Positions 27,421 through 36,182 of a DNA stretch of 64,000 nucleotides are shown one piece after another. The stretch covers positions 124,001-188,000 of the forward strand of contig NZ_QPIW01000005.1 of the NCBI RefSeq assembly GCF_003339505.1, written 5' to 3'. The notes below the pieces were generated by a model, which was given only the letters and a program-made list of their open reading frames with translations, was not told where the DNA came from and did no database searches. Every line of letters begins with the position of its first letter. Position 1 is the first letter of the stretch. The stretch is from Runella aurantiaca. GTDB taxonomy: Bacteria > Bacteroidota > Bacteroidia > Cytophagales > Spirosomataceae. A program made the translations under genes and the position numbers.

Positions 27421-27462
27421 AAAAAACGGCAATTAGAAAATATTTTCTAATTGCCGTTTTTT
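27421..27462. promoter_or_regulatory. 42-bp perfect palindrome: embedded operator 3 and probable terminator
   Basis: Arms 27421-27441 and 27442-27462 are exactly complementary over 21 bp. The centre carries the same core TTAGAAAATATTTTCTAA as the hupS operators. The outer part (AAAAAACGGC / GCCGTTTTTT) adds GC pairs and a T-run, so the RNA could act as an intrinsic terminator for the TPR operon. It ends 3 bp before the -33 TTG of the hypA promoter. Confidence 0.8.
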
Positions 27463-27465
27463 ACC

Positions 27466-27496
27466 TTGTTCTTTCTTGGATAAGGCTTTATCTTTG
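27466..27496 (+). promoter_or_regulatory. hypA promoter
   Basis: TTG at 27466-27468, a 20-nt spacer and TATCTTTG at 27489-27496, a good match to the Bacteroidetes promoter. The operator-3 centre is about 48 bp before the -7 box, the same distance as operator 1 from the hupS box. Confidence 0.7.
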
Positions 27497-27515
27497 AACA
27501 CAGAACCCTAATATA

Positions 27516-27869
27516 ATGCACGAGATTTCTTTGGTACGAAATATATTCAGAACCCTCGAAGATGAGTTTCCACAGGACATAAATCGAGTCAGGGGAATTT
27601 ATTTAAAAGCGGGTCTATTGTCTAACGTTCAACCGATTTTGATGCAAAATGCCTTTGAAGCAGTGCTAGAAAATGAGCCAAAATACCAAAAAACCACCCT
27701 ACATGTGGAAGTATTACCCATACTGATTCATTGTCATGCTTGCGATAAAACATCTGAAGTACATCAATACCGATTTGTGTGCGCCGATTGCGGCAAACCC
27801 AGCCGAAACGTAATACAGGGGGAAGAATTATTAATCAGCAAAGTAGAATTTGAAGAACAACATGCATAA
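27516..27869 (+). CDS. hypA: Hydrogenase nickel-insertion protein HypA
   Basis: 117 residues. The N-terminus MHEISLVRNIF has the nickel-ligating MHE motif. A zinc-binding loop follows with CHACDK...FVCADCGKPS (two CxxC pairs). HypA works with HypB to deliver nickel to the HupL precursor. It is the first gene of the second transcription unit, and its stop overlaps the start of hypB. Confidence 0.95.
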   Translation: MHEISLVRNIFRTLEDEFPQDINRVRGIYLKAGLLSNVQPILMQNAFEAVLENEPKYQKTTLHVEVLPILIHCHACDKTSEVHQYRFVCADCGKPSRNVIQGEELLISKVEFEEQHA

Positions 27870-28569
27870 ACCTAAATCAAACCAAGCACCTGTAGGCTCC
27901 GTACAGTGCGAAAACACTACACTTAACCTCCTGAAAGTAAACGACTTTGTAGCCAAAGCCATTCGCGAGCGACTGCCCGACATTTTGGTCATCAACGTTT
28001 GCTCCTCACCTGGCAGCGGAAAAACGACCTTAATGCAGGAAACAGGAAAACGCCTTCACGATAAGCTCAATATGGCCGTTTTGGTTGGCGACCCCGAAAC
28101 CGAGCGTGACGCCATTAGAATGCGCGATGTGGGCATCAATGCCTTACAAATCGTGACGGGTGGCATGTGCCACATCGAAGCCCAGATGATTTATCAAGCC
28201 CTCGACCACATTGATTTGACGGGGGTTGATTTACTTTTTATCGAAAACGTTGGGAATCTGGTGTGTCCTGCTGCGTTTGATTTGGGGGAAGATTTCCGCG
28301 TTACGGTGTTAGCATCGACCGAAGGGGATGATAAACCCAAAAAATACCCACGTATGTTTTTGACGAGCGAGTTGTTGGTCGTTTCCAAATCAGACTTGTT
28401 GCCTTACGTCCCGTTTTCGGTAGAAGCCGTCACGAAAGACGCCCGCGAAGTTAATCCCGACATTGAAGTCATGAGCCTTTCGAGCCTCAAAGGCGACGGC
28501 ATGGACCAGTGGTGCGATTGGCTTATCGAAAAAGTAAAAACCAAAAAAGGGATTCTGGCTGAGAGTTAA
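27862..28569 (+). CDS. hypB: Hydrogenase nickel-insertion GTPase HypB
   Basis: 235 residues from the ATG at 27862, which overlaps the hypA stop; the frame is open from a TTG at 27850. P-loop VCSSPGSGKTTLM, metal-binding GDPETERDA-region, GGMCHIEAQM with the Cys-His that binds metal at the dimer interface, FIENVGNLVCPA, and a nucleotide-specificity VVSKSDLLPY (NKxD-like SKSD). There is no His-rich nickel-storage stretch and no N-terminal CxxCGC motif, so nickel storage must lie elsewhere. Confidence 0.95.
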   Translation: MHKPKSNQAPVGSVQCENTTLNLLKVNDFVAKAIRERLPDILVINVCSSPGSGKTTLMQETGKRLHDKLNMAVLVGDPETERDAIRMRDVGINALQIVTGGMCHIEAQMIYQALDHIDLTGVDLLFIENVGNLVCPAAFDLGEDFRVTVLASTEGDDKPKKYPRMFLTSELLVVSKSDLLPYVPFSVEAVTKDAREVNPDIEVMSLSSLKGDGMDQWCDWLIEKVKTKKGILAES

Positions 28570-28582
28570 CCAGAAAGAAGGT

Positions 28583-31015
28583 ATGGAAAACGGTTCATTT
28601 GCCCATTCACAAAATACATTCAGCCTAAGGTTTAGCGGCTTAGTGCAGGGCATTGGTTTCCGACCTTTTGTGTATCAAATAGCCATACAACAACAGCTTA
28701 AAGGACAGGTCAGCAATGATACCGACGGCGTTTGCGTTTTGTTAACTACCAACGAAGAGAACGCACTGAAGTTTCTGAAAAGGCTTATTGATTCGCCGCC
28801 AACTTTGGCAAAAATCACAAAATATTCCATAGAAAAGATTGCTTATCAATACTTTGAAAGTTTCAACATTGTCGAAAGCCCTACTGCTCATTCGGGAAGT
28901 AGGCTGATGCTTACACCCGACTTTTCCCTCTGCGCTAACTGTCGGCAGGAATTACATAACACCATCAATCGTCGGTATCGGTATCCGTTTATCACCTGTA
29001 CGCAATGCGGCCCGCGGTACTCCATTCAGCGAATTTTACCTTACGACCGCCCCACAACCACCATGCAAGCATTTAAAATGTGCCCTGCGTGTGAGAGAGA
29101 ATACAATCATCCTGCTGACCGTCGATTTTATTCCCAAACCAATTCCTGTCCTGAATGCGGAGTTCAATTACGGCTCTTCAAATCAGACGGCAAAGTGGTT
29201 CATACAATGGGTCAATTAAATGACAGTCAATGGATTCTAGCTAGGATTTCGTGGGAATTAAAACAGGGAAAAATCATAGCAGTCAAAGGAATCGGCGGTT
29301 ATTTATTGCTTTGCGATGCCACCAATGAAGCCACCGTTTTGACACTCCGCAAACGCAAACACCGTCCAAGCAAGCCTTTGGCGGTGCTGTACCCAACGCT
29401 TGAGCGTTTACGAGAGGATGCGTACATTTCTACGCAGGAAGCCGAAGCGTTGCAAAGTGTAGTGGCCCCTATTGTGTTGGTACGGAGCAAGAAATCAGAG
29501 CGTTTTTCCACCTTTTGGAAATTTGGAGAAGCGGTAAATCCTAATTTGAATCATTTGGGCGTAATGCTCCCTTATTCGCCGTTGCTTGAATTGATTGCCA
29601 AAGATTTTGGGAAACCTTTGGTGGCAACAAGCGGAAATTTTAGCGGTAGTCCCATTATTTTTAAAGACGACCAAGCCCAGTCAGAACTTGGTCAGGTAGC
29701 TGATTTTATTTTGACTGACAACCACGAAATTGTTGTTCCACAAGATGATTCAGTGATTCGTTTTTCGGAAAAATACGGTCAAAAAATAGTCATTCGCCGT
29801 AGTCGGGGGCTAGCGCCAAACGGCCCTTTATCTCATAAAAACACTGAAATCACTCCTACCTCAAAAAACGAGACAACGCTGGCATTCGGGGCTTCACTCA
29901 AAAGCACTTTTGGTCTAAAAACCATCGATAACCTGTACCTCAGCCAATACCTCGGAGATTTGGAGGATTTTGAAACGCAAGAGAATTTCAAACATACACT
30001 CAATCATTTTTTGCAATTATTTCAGGCTAAACCTACGCAGCTTTTGACCGATGCACACAAAGGTTATTTCTCTACGCAACTGGCCCAAGAATTGGGGAAA
30101 TCCGAATCAATTCCAGTCATAAAAACGCAACATCATGCGGCCCATTTTGCGGCGGTATTGGCCGAGAATGAACTATTAGAAACCACAGAAACCGTTTTGG
30201 GAGTCATTTGGGATGGAACGGGATATGGAACTGACGGGCAAATTTGGGGAGGCGAATACCTCCTATTCAATCCCCCTCTATATCAAACAGAAGGGCTTTC
30301 TTTCCTATCTAAAAGCATGGCTCGTGTAAACCATTTTGAATACTTTGACGCCTTTTTAGGGGATAAAATGCCCCGCGAGCCACGTTTGTCGGCTTTTTCC
30401 CTTCTAAAAGAATTTCCTGAGTATTGGGGATTAGTCAGCCAAAAATTCAACGAAAAAGAATGGGATTTGTACACCCGTTTATTGCAAAAAAACACCCTCA
30501 AAACAAGCTCTGTCGGACGTATTTTTGACGGTGTTGCCTCTCTCTTGGGCCTCCTTGATAAAAACCACTACGAAGGCGAAGCAGCGTTACGCTTAGAAGA
30601 ATTGGCGGGTTATTATTTCAATAGCCATGGCTATTCTTTTGCAGAACATTATTTTCAAAACCGACCATTCCCAAAAACCATTCCTACCCACGAACTCATC
30701 AAAGGAGTCGTTCAGGATATTTTAAAAGATAAACCCAAGGATTGGATTGCTGCCAAGTTTCATTTTTCTCTCATAAAAGCAGTGGAAATAATGGCCAACG
30801 AACTGAACACAAAAAAAATAGCCTTTAGCGGCGGCGTTTTTCAGAATGCCGTTTTGGTCGACCTGATGATAGAAAATATGGGCAAAACGCACGAACTGTT
30901 TTTTCATCAAGAACTCCCTCCCAACGATGAATGTATCGCTTTCGGGCAATTAATGCTTGTCGAAAACAGAAAACGAGTTGAACACCGAGAGGTCGTTTTC
31001 GAAAATTATATATAA
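28583..31015 (+). CDS. hypF: Carbamoyltransferase HypF
   Basis: 810 residues. Domains in order: acylphosphatase (RFSGLVQGIGFRPFVYQIA), two zinc fingers (CANC...CTQC and CPAC...CPEC), YrdC-like carbamoyl-AMP domain (GIGGYLLLCDATNEATVLTLRKRKHRPSKPLAVLY) and a Kae1-like domain with the metal-binding HHAAH. It makes the cyanide ligands of the active-site iron together with HypE. The acylphosphatase arginine and the zinc cysteines appear intact. 13 bp separate it from hypB. Confidence 0.95.
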   Translation: MENGSFAHSQNTFSLRFSGLVQGIGFRPFVYQIAIQQQLKGQVSNDTDGVCVLLTTNEENALKFLKRLIDSPPTLAKITKYSIEKIAYQYFESFNIVESPTAHSGSRLMLTPDFSLCANCRQELHNTINRRYRYPFITCTQCGPRYSIQRILPYDRPTTTMQAFKMCPACEREYNHPADRRFYSQTNSCPECGVQLRLFKSDGKVVHTMGQLNDSQWILARISWELKQGKIIAVKGIGGYLLLCDATNEATVLTLRKRKHRPSKPLAVLYPTLERLREDAYISTQEAEALQSVVAPIVLVRSKKSERFSTFWKFGEAVNPNLNHLGVMLPYSPLLELIAKDFGKPLVATSGNFSGSPIIFKDDQAQSELGQVADFILTDNHEIVVPQDDSVIRFSEKYGQKIVIRRSRGLAPNGPLSHKNTEITPTSKNETTLAFGASLKSTFGLKTIDNLYLSQYLGDLEDFETQENFKHTLNHFLQLFQAKPTQLLTDAHKGYFSTQLAQELGKSESIPVIKTQHHAAHFAAVLAENELLETTETVLGVIWDGTGYGTDGQIWGGEYLLFNPPLYQTEGLSFLSKSMARVNHFEYFDAFLGDKMPREPRLSAFSLLKEFPEYWGLVSQKFNEKEWDLYTRLLQKNTLKTSSVGRIFDGVASLLGLLDKNHYEGEAALRLEELAGYYFNSHGYSFAEHYFQNRPFPKTIPTHELIKGVVQDILKDKPKDWIAAKFHFSLIKAVEIMANELNTKKIAFSGGVFQNAVLVDLMIENMGKTHELFFHQELPPNDECIAFGQLMLVENRKRVEHREVVFENYI

Positions 31016-31044
31016 TCCTTTAACCGTGGCGCGCCACTATTCAC

Positions 31045-31326
31045 ATGTGTTTAGCAATACCAGGAAAAATCAAATCCATTGAATACCAATACGATGGACT
31101 AGTCAGAATGGCAAAAATCATTTTTGGTGGAATTACCAAAGAAGCTAGTCTTGAAATGGTTCCTCAAGCCAAAGAAGGCGACTACGTGTTGGTTCACGTT
31201 GGGGTTGCCATCAGTATTGTGGATGAAGAAGAAGCGCAGAAGACGTTTCAATACTTGGCAGAAATCGGTGAGCTCGACGACTTAGTTGCCTCCAGTCAAC
31301 TTGACATGCCCAATTCTAATTTATGA
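31045..31326 (+). CDS. hypC: Hydrogenase assembly chaperone HypC
   Basis: 93 residues, starting MCLAIPGKI with the essential Cys2 that binds the Fe(CN)2CO unit and the HupL precursor. The family block [21 protein letters not shown] and [18 protein letters not shown] are clear. Its TGA stop overlaps the ATG of hypD. Confidence 0.95.
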   Translation: MCLAIPGKIKSIEYQYDGLVRMAKIIFGGITKEASLEMVPQAKEGDYVLVHVGVAISIVDEEEAQKTFQYLAEIGELDDLVASSQLDMPNSNL

Positions 31327-32420
31327 AATTCCTAACTGAATTCCGCGCCCCAGAAGTTGTTGAACAATATGTCAACGAACTTCATAAAATTGTCACAAAA
31401 CCGTGGACCATTATGGAGGTTTGTGGTGGGCAAACGCATAGCTTGGTAAAAAACGGCATTCTCCATATTTTGCCCAAAGAAATCCGAATGGTACATGGCC
31501 CTGGCTGCCCCGTGTGCGTAACACCCTTGAATCTCATCGATAAAGCGGTCTACCTCGCCGAAGAAAAGGGGGTGATTTTATGTTCTTACGGGGACATGAT
31601 TCGGGTTCCAGGCTCCAAACGCAGTCTGCTCGAATCCAAAGCCAACGGGGCCGACGTTCGCATTTTGTATTCGCCATTGGAAGCGGTTAAAATTGCGCAG
31701 GAAAACCCCGACCGACAAGTAGTATTTTTTGCGGTAGGATTTGAAACCACCGCCCCCGCCAACGCACTCTCGGTCGTTCATGCCAAACGTCTTGGCCTAA
31801 AAAACTATTCCATTTTGGCCTCACACGTGCTGGTGCCACCCGCCATGGAAGCCGTAATCAATGACGAAGAGGCTGAAATCCAAGCATTTTTGGCTGCGGG
31901 GCACGTCTGTACTATCATGGGGTTAGGTCAATATGAACCCATTGTTCAAAAATACAATATCCCGATGGTGGTAACTGGTTTTGAGCCAGTTGATTTATTA
32001 CAGGGAATTTTGATGACCGTCAAACAACTCGAAAGAGGCGAAGCTAATCTCGAAAACCAATACAGCAGAGTAGTCAAACCCGAAGGAAACCCCGAAGCTC
32101 GGAAGGTCATTGATCAGGTATTTGAAGTGACCGACCGCGAATGGCGAGGCATTGGCACAATTCCGATGAGCGGTTGGGAAGTAAAAGCGGAGTTATCGGA
32201 ATTTGATGCCAACAAAAAGTTTGCTGTAAATATTCCAAAAGCACCCGAATGTGCTGATTGCATTGCAGGCTTGGTTCTGAAAGGTATCAAAAAACCCTAC
32301 GAATGCAGCCAATTCGGCAAAGGATGCACCCCCATGACCCCTTTGGGTGCGCCAATGGTTTCTACAGAAGGGGCCTGTGCAGCCTATTATCATTTTGCGG
32401 GGGAAGAAATATCCGCTTAA
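31323..32420 (+). CDS. hypD: Hydrogenase Fe(CN)2CO assembly protein HypD
   Basis: 365 residues. Conserved blocks: [26 protein letters not shown], the [11 protein letters not shown] region, and the C-terminal cysteine set for the [4Fe-4S] cluster (CADCIAG..., [10 protein letters not shown]). HypD is the scaffold on which the iron with its cyanide and CO ligands is built with HypC. Overlaps the hypC stop by four bases. Confidence 0.95.
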   Translation: MKFLTEFRAPEVVEQYVNELHKIVTKPWTIMEVCGGQTHSLVKNGILHILPKEIRMVHGPGCPVCVTPLNLIDKAVYLAEEKGVILCSYGDMIRVPGSKRSLLESKANGADVRILYSPLEAVKIAQENPDRQVVFFAVGFETTAPANALSVVHAKRLGLKNYSILASHVLVPPAMEAVINDEEAEIQAFLAAGHVCTIMGLGQYEPIVQKYNIPMVVTGFEPVDLLQGILMTVKQLERGEANLENQYSRVVKPEGNPEARKVIDQVFEVTDREWRGIGTIPMSGWEVKAELSEFDANKKFAVNIPKAPECADCIAGLVLKGIKKPYECSQFGKGCTPMTPLGAPMVSTEGACAAYYHFAGEEISA

Positions 32421-32467
32421 TGCAAATGTATTTTCTCAAAAATTTATCTTTTAAGTAACTGACAACC

Positions 32468-33511
32468 ATGAATATGCTCCTTTCCTGCCCCATGCCTCAG
32501 CTCGATTTTGACATCATTACGCTCGGGCACGGAAGCGGCGGAATTTTAACGAATAAACTGCTCGAAACAGGGGTATTTGAATTACTAAAAAACCCACTGC
32601 TTGATGAGCATCACGACGGAGCCATATTTGAACTGTCGGGCCGTCTGGCCTTTTCAACCGACAGCTTTGTAATTTCTCCCGTATTTTTTCCAGGCGGCAA
32701 TATTGGAGAACTGGCCGTCAATGGTACAGTCAACGACCTTGCCATGTGCGGAGCCGTCCCAAAGTATTTATCGCTCAGCTTCATTTTGGAAGAAGGGCTT
32801 ACGATGAAAGAATTTTGGGAGATACTGGTTTCTATCAAATTTACCGCAGAACATGCTGGCGTACAGATTGTCACTGGCGATACGAAGGTGGTGGAACGGG
32901 GCAAGGGCGACAGAATTTTTATTAATACTTCGGGCATTGGACAAGTACACGAAAAAGCCCAAATCTCCACCAAACGCGTACAAACGGGTGATAAAATCAT
33001 TGTTAGTGGACACATTGCCACGCATGGGATAGCCATCATGTCGGTGCGGGAAGGATTGGAATTCGAAACCGAAATAGTGAGCGACACGGCACATTTAAAC
33101 CATACCATCAAAGCTCTTTTGGATGAATATGGCGCTGAAATCCACTTACTAAAAGACCCAACTCGGGGCGGGGTAGCCTCGGTTTTGAACGAAATTGTGC
33201 GCGATACTAGGCTGGGAATTAACATTTCCCAAAAATCCATTCCTGTATTGGAAGAAGTATACGGCGCTTGTGAATTGTTGGGCTTGGACCCCCTCTACGT
33301 AGCCAATGAAGGAGTATTCATCGCTTTCGTCTCGGCCGAAATTGCTGATGATTTCGTCAAAAAATTACAGAAGCTAGAACACGGCCAGCACGCCGCCGTC
33401 ATCGGCGAAGTAACCACCGAACATCCAAAACAAGTGATTTTGCAAAGCCAAATCGGCGGGAGGCGTGTCGTAAATATGTTGGTAGGAGAACAATTACCTA
33501 GAATATGTTGA
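32468..33511 (+). CDS. hypE: Hydrogenase cyanide-ligand synthase HypE
   Basis: 347 residues; MPQLDFDIITLGHGSGG could also be the start. PurM-like ATPase with GHGSGGILTNKL, STDSFVISPVFFPGGNIGELAVNGTVNDLAMCGA, GDTKVV and DPTRGGVASVLNEI. The C-terminus is PRIC, with the terminal cysteine that receives the carbamoyl group from HypF and is dehydrated to thiocyanate. Confidence 0.95.
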   Translation: MNMLLSCPMPQLDFDIITLGHGSGGILTNKLLETGVFELLKNPLLDEHHDGAIFELSGRLAFSTDSFVISPVFFPGGNIGELAVNGTVNDLAMCGAVPKYLSLSFILEEGLTMKEFWEILVSIKFTAEHAGVQIVTGDTKVVERGKGDRIFINTSGIGQVHEKAQISTKRVQTGDKIIVSGHIATHGIAIMSVREGLEFETEIVSDTAHLNHTIKALLDEYGAEIHLLKDPTRGGVASVLNEIVRDTRLGINISQKSIPVLEEVYGACELLGLDPLYVANEGVFIAFVSAEIADDFVKKLQKLEHGQHAAVIGEVTTEHPKQVILQSQIGGRRVVNMLVGEQLPRIC

Positions 33512-33515
33512 GAAA

Positions 33516-34703
33516 ATGAATTGGAATATATCCATAACCGATACCAAAAACGGGGAAAAAGAGGGCTTCACAGGCCCTTTCTCATCGGCTTTGCCTCCCA
33601 CCTACGCCTCTTCAGCCGACGGACGCCCTGAGTTGGTAAAGAAATCGTGGATTTTCAGGGGCGATGAAGGGAATCCACTATTAGCCCCACGCGGCGTATG
33701 GATTGTCGGGAATAAATTGATAATTTCAGATACTGGTCAAAATCGGGTATTTATCTGGAACTCCCTCCCAACCTCTGAATTTTGCGCCCCTGATGTGGTT
33801 TTAGGACAGCTCCAAACAACCCATACAGGCCGTAATTCGGGAATGAATGTCAATGCGTGCACCTTACAATATCCTTCGGGAATTTGGTCAGACGGTAAAC
33901 AATTGATTGTTGCCGACGCTTGGAATCACCGCGTATTGATTTGGAATACTTTTCCGACCCAACATGGCCAATCTGCCGATGCGGTGATTGGGCAAACTGA
34001 TTTTGAAAGTAATCAACCCAACGTCAAGGGTATTGGGGCCTCTCCAAATGCCCAATCTCTCAACTGGCCGTACGGCGTGTTTTCTGACGGACAACGTCTT
34101 TGGATTTGCGATACTGGCAACCGACGTGTGTTATTTTACGAACACATACCAACCCAAAATTTTACCGCTGCCGACGGGGTTATTGGAAAACCCAGCTTTG
34201 AGGAGCGTGATTATGAAAATCATGAGCCCATCTGGCCATATTCGGTGCGAGTGGGACAAAACGGGCAGTTGTCGATAGCAGATACCCAATATTATCGAAA
34301 CCTGATCTGGAACCATTGGCAGGACGCACTCTCCCAACCCGCAAATATAATCATCGGACAATCTGACTTTGACACCAACGGTATGAATCAGTTCAGCCTA
34401 TTTCCCCAACAACACACTATGAGCTGGACGTACGATTCTTTTTTTTACAAAAACGGAATTTTTATCGCTGATACAGGCAATAGCAGGCTCTTATGGTTTG
34501 AAAAAATACCAATCCAAAATAGCGCGTCTGCCGATAACCTTCTAGGACACCTTAATTTCCAAACGGGTAGCGAAAATACTCAATCCCGCTACGGCACTGA
34601 CCAACAACTGTACTGGCCTTTTTCGCTTTGTATTTCTGAAAACACCTTAGTATTGGCTGACACTGGCAATCATCGAATCATATTCTATACCCTCAATCCT
34701 TGA
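33516..34703 (+). CDS. NHL-repeat protein of the hydrogenase operon
   Basis: 395 residues with about six repeats of the type PSGIWSDGKQLIVADAWNHRVLIWN and PYGVFSDGQRLWICDTGNRRVLFYE, giving an NHL beta-propeller. No signal peptide, so probably cytoplasmic. It starts 4 bp after hypE. NHL-repeat proteins are encoded with group 1h/2a hydrogenases elsewhere and are suspected to help complex assembly or electron-acceptor contact; no activity is established. Confidence 0.85.
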   Translation: MNWNISITDTKNGEKEGFTGPFSSALPPTYASSADGRPELVKKSWIFRGDEGNPLLAPRGVWIVGNKLIISDTGQNRVFIWNSLPTSEFCAPDVVLGQLQTTHTGRNSGMNVNACTLQYPSGIWSDGKQLIVADAWNHRVLIWNTFPTQHGQSADAVIGQTDFESNQPNVKGIGASPNAQSLNWPYGVFSDGQRLWICDTGNRRVLFYEHIPTQNFTAADGVIGKPSFEERDYENHEPIWPYSVRVGQNGQLSIADTQYYRNLIWNHWQDALSQPANIIIGQSDFDTNGMNQFSLFPQQHTMSWTYDSFFYKNGIFIADTGNSRLLWFEKIPIQNSASADNLLGHLNFQTGSENTQSRYGTDQQLYWPFSLCISENTLVLADTGNHRIIFYTLNP

Positions 34704-34707
34704 ATCT

Positions 34708-35322
34708 ATGGAACTGGCGCCCTTTCTTTTTGCTGCCGTTGTCGGTTTTTCACACTGCTTTGAAGCCGACCACTTAGTGGCAGTAAGTAGCATTGTCACC
34801 CGACGTAACAACACCTTTTTGGCTTTGAAAGACGGTGCTTTTTGGGGACTGGGGCATACTTCTACTATCTTATTGGTGGCAACGGTGTATATGCTGGGCA
34901 AATTTGTGTTAGCTGAAAATGACTTCCGATACTTTGAGGCGGCAGTGGGATTCATGCTCATTGTTTTGGGGACAACGCGGCTTATTCGTTCAAAAAAAGA
35001 ACGCACCCATGGACACCTACACGCCCCCCCTTCAGGCTTGGCTTACGGCGTCGGATTGGTACATGGATTGGCGGGGAGTGGCGGGGTATTGATTTCGGTA
35101 CTCACCCAAGTAAAAGGCAGTTATGCCGGAATCTTATATATCTTGCTCTTTGGGGTCGGCTCAATTGCGGGTATGATGCTAGCAGCAGGCATTTTTAGTC
35201 TCCCATTTTCGGCTAAACTTATGCAAAACAAAATATTATACCGTACACTGACCATCGTTTCGTCGTTGTTGTGCATTGGATTGGGCAGCAAGATATTTTT
35301 TGAAAATACGGTATCATTTTAA
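34708..35322 (+). CDS. Nickel permease (NicO/UreH-like)
   Basis: 204 residues, about six membrane segments. HCFEADHLVAV carries the HxxxxDH metal-recognition motif of nickel/cobalt permeases and WGLGHTSTIL the second conserved His. A short His-containing loop (HGHLHAPPSG) lies mid-protein. It starts 4 bp after the NHL gene, so it belongs to the hyp transcript and probably supplies nickel for HupL. HypB here lacks a His-rich store, so import may be tightly linked to maturation. Confidence 0.85.
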   Translation: MELAPFLFAAVVGFSHCFEADHLVAVSSIVTRRNNTFLALKDGAFWGLGHTSTILLVATVYMLGKFVLAENDFRYFEAAVGFMLIVLGTTRLIRSKKERTHGHLHAPPSGLAYGVGLVHGLAGSGGVLISVLTQVKGSYAGILYILLFGVGSIAGMMLAAGIFSLPFSAKLMQNKILYRTLTIVSSLLCIGLGSKIFFENTVSF

Positions 35323-35341
35323 TCAATCCAAACTTGGATAT

Positions 35342-35569
35342 ATGGAATACAACGAAACTGATTTTGTTCAATATGCCCTTCAACAAATGGAGATTCCCGT
35401 ACTGAAAAGAAACGGGAAATACTTCGAGTTGGCGGGAGGTTTCTTGTTGGAAGTAGAAGACCGTAACCTGTATCGCCTTTCCATTGACCAATGGGTCATT
35501 TCACCTTTCGATGATATTGGAACGCTTTGTAACTTCATCAAAGCCAATTTGAATGTATCTTATGAATAA
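35342..35569 (+). CDS. Unknown 75-residue protein in the hydrogenase operon
   Basis: 75 residues from the ATG at 35342 (MEYNETDFVQYALQQMEIPV). Acidic, no cysteine, no membrane segment. Secondary structure looks like helix, beta-hairpin (KYFELAGGFLLEVEDRNLYRL), helix. No family recognised. It lies 19 bp after the permease gene and its stop overlaps the start of the next gene. Confidence 0.6.
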   Translation: MEYNETDFVQYALQQMEIPVLKRNGKYFELAGGFLLEVEDRNLYRLSIDQWVISPFDDIGTLCNFIKANLNVSYE

Positions 35570-36110
35570 ATTTGAAGTATTTGTCATTGCTATGGCCGAG
35601 AGCGAATCTCAACGTGGCCAATATGTACTCATTCTGGAAGAGCCGCTCTCCAAACGGCGCATCCCTATCATTGTTGGGCCGAACGAGGCCCAAGCCATTG
35701 CCCTCCATCTTGAACGCCTCCAACCCTCCCGCCCTCTCACACACGACCTGTTTCAATCGGTGATTGTTCAACTAAATGCCCAGTTGAAAGAGGTATTTAT
35801 CCATCAAATTAAAGAAGATGTTTTCCAAGCAACAATATCTATAACAGGTCCTGAAAAATCACTCCAAATTGACTCTCGCCCTTCCGACGCCATTGCGTTG
35901 GCCGTTCGTTTTAACTGCCCGTTGTTCGTCAGTGAGCAAGTGCTCGACGAAGCTGGTTATTTGTTGGATGAAAAAGGAAGAGAAAAAAAATCCTACGCCG
36001 AATACACCCTCGAAGAGTTGGAAGACCTACTGGCTAAAGTCTTAGCAAAAGAAGATTACGAAAGTGCAACGCGGTTAAGAAGCGTGATTGACAAGCGAAA
36101 ACTAGGTTAA
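35562..36110 (+). CDS. Bifunctional nuclease (BFN/DUF151) family protein with UVR motif
   Basis: 182 residues from the ATG at 35562, overlapping the previous stop; 35553 is also possible. N-terminal BFN domain (YVLILEEPLSKRRIPIIVGPNEAQAIALHLE; SRPSDAIALAVRFNCPLFVSE). The C-terminal helix pair LEELEDLLAKVLAKEDYESATRLRSVIDKRK is a UVR-type motif. The plant homologue has DNase/RNase activity; the bacterial role is uncertain. It is probably the last gene of the long hyp transcript, perhaps by chance. Confidence 0.85.
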   Translation: MNKFEVFVIAMAESESQRGQYVLILEEPLSKRRIPIIVGPNEAQAIALHLERLQPSRPLTHDLFQSVIVQLNAQLKEVFIHQIKEDVFQATISITGPEKSLQIDSRPSDAIALAVRFNCPLFVSEQVLDEAGYLLDEKGREKKSYAEYTLEELEDLLAKVLAKEDYESATRLRSVIDKRKLG

Positions 36111-36182
36111 CTTTCAGAGAAAGGGTAAAAATAACCTTCATTCCTCCTTTTTAGCCTAAAACTATTCATTCCACTGATTGAT

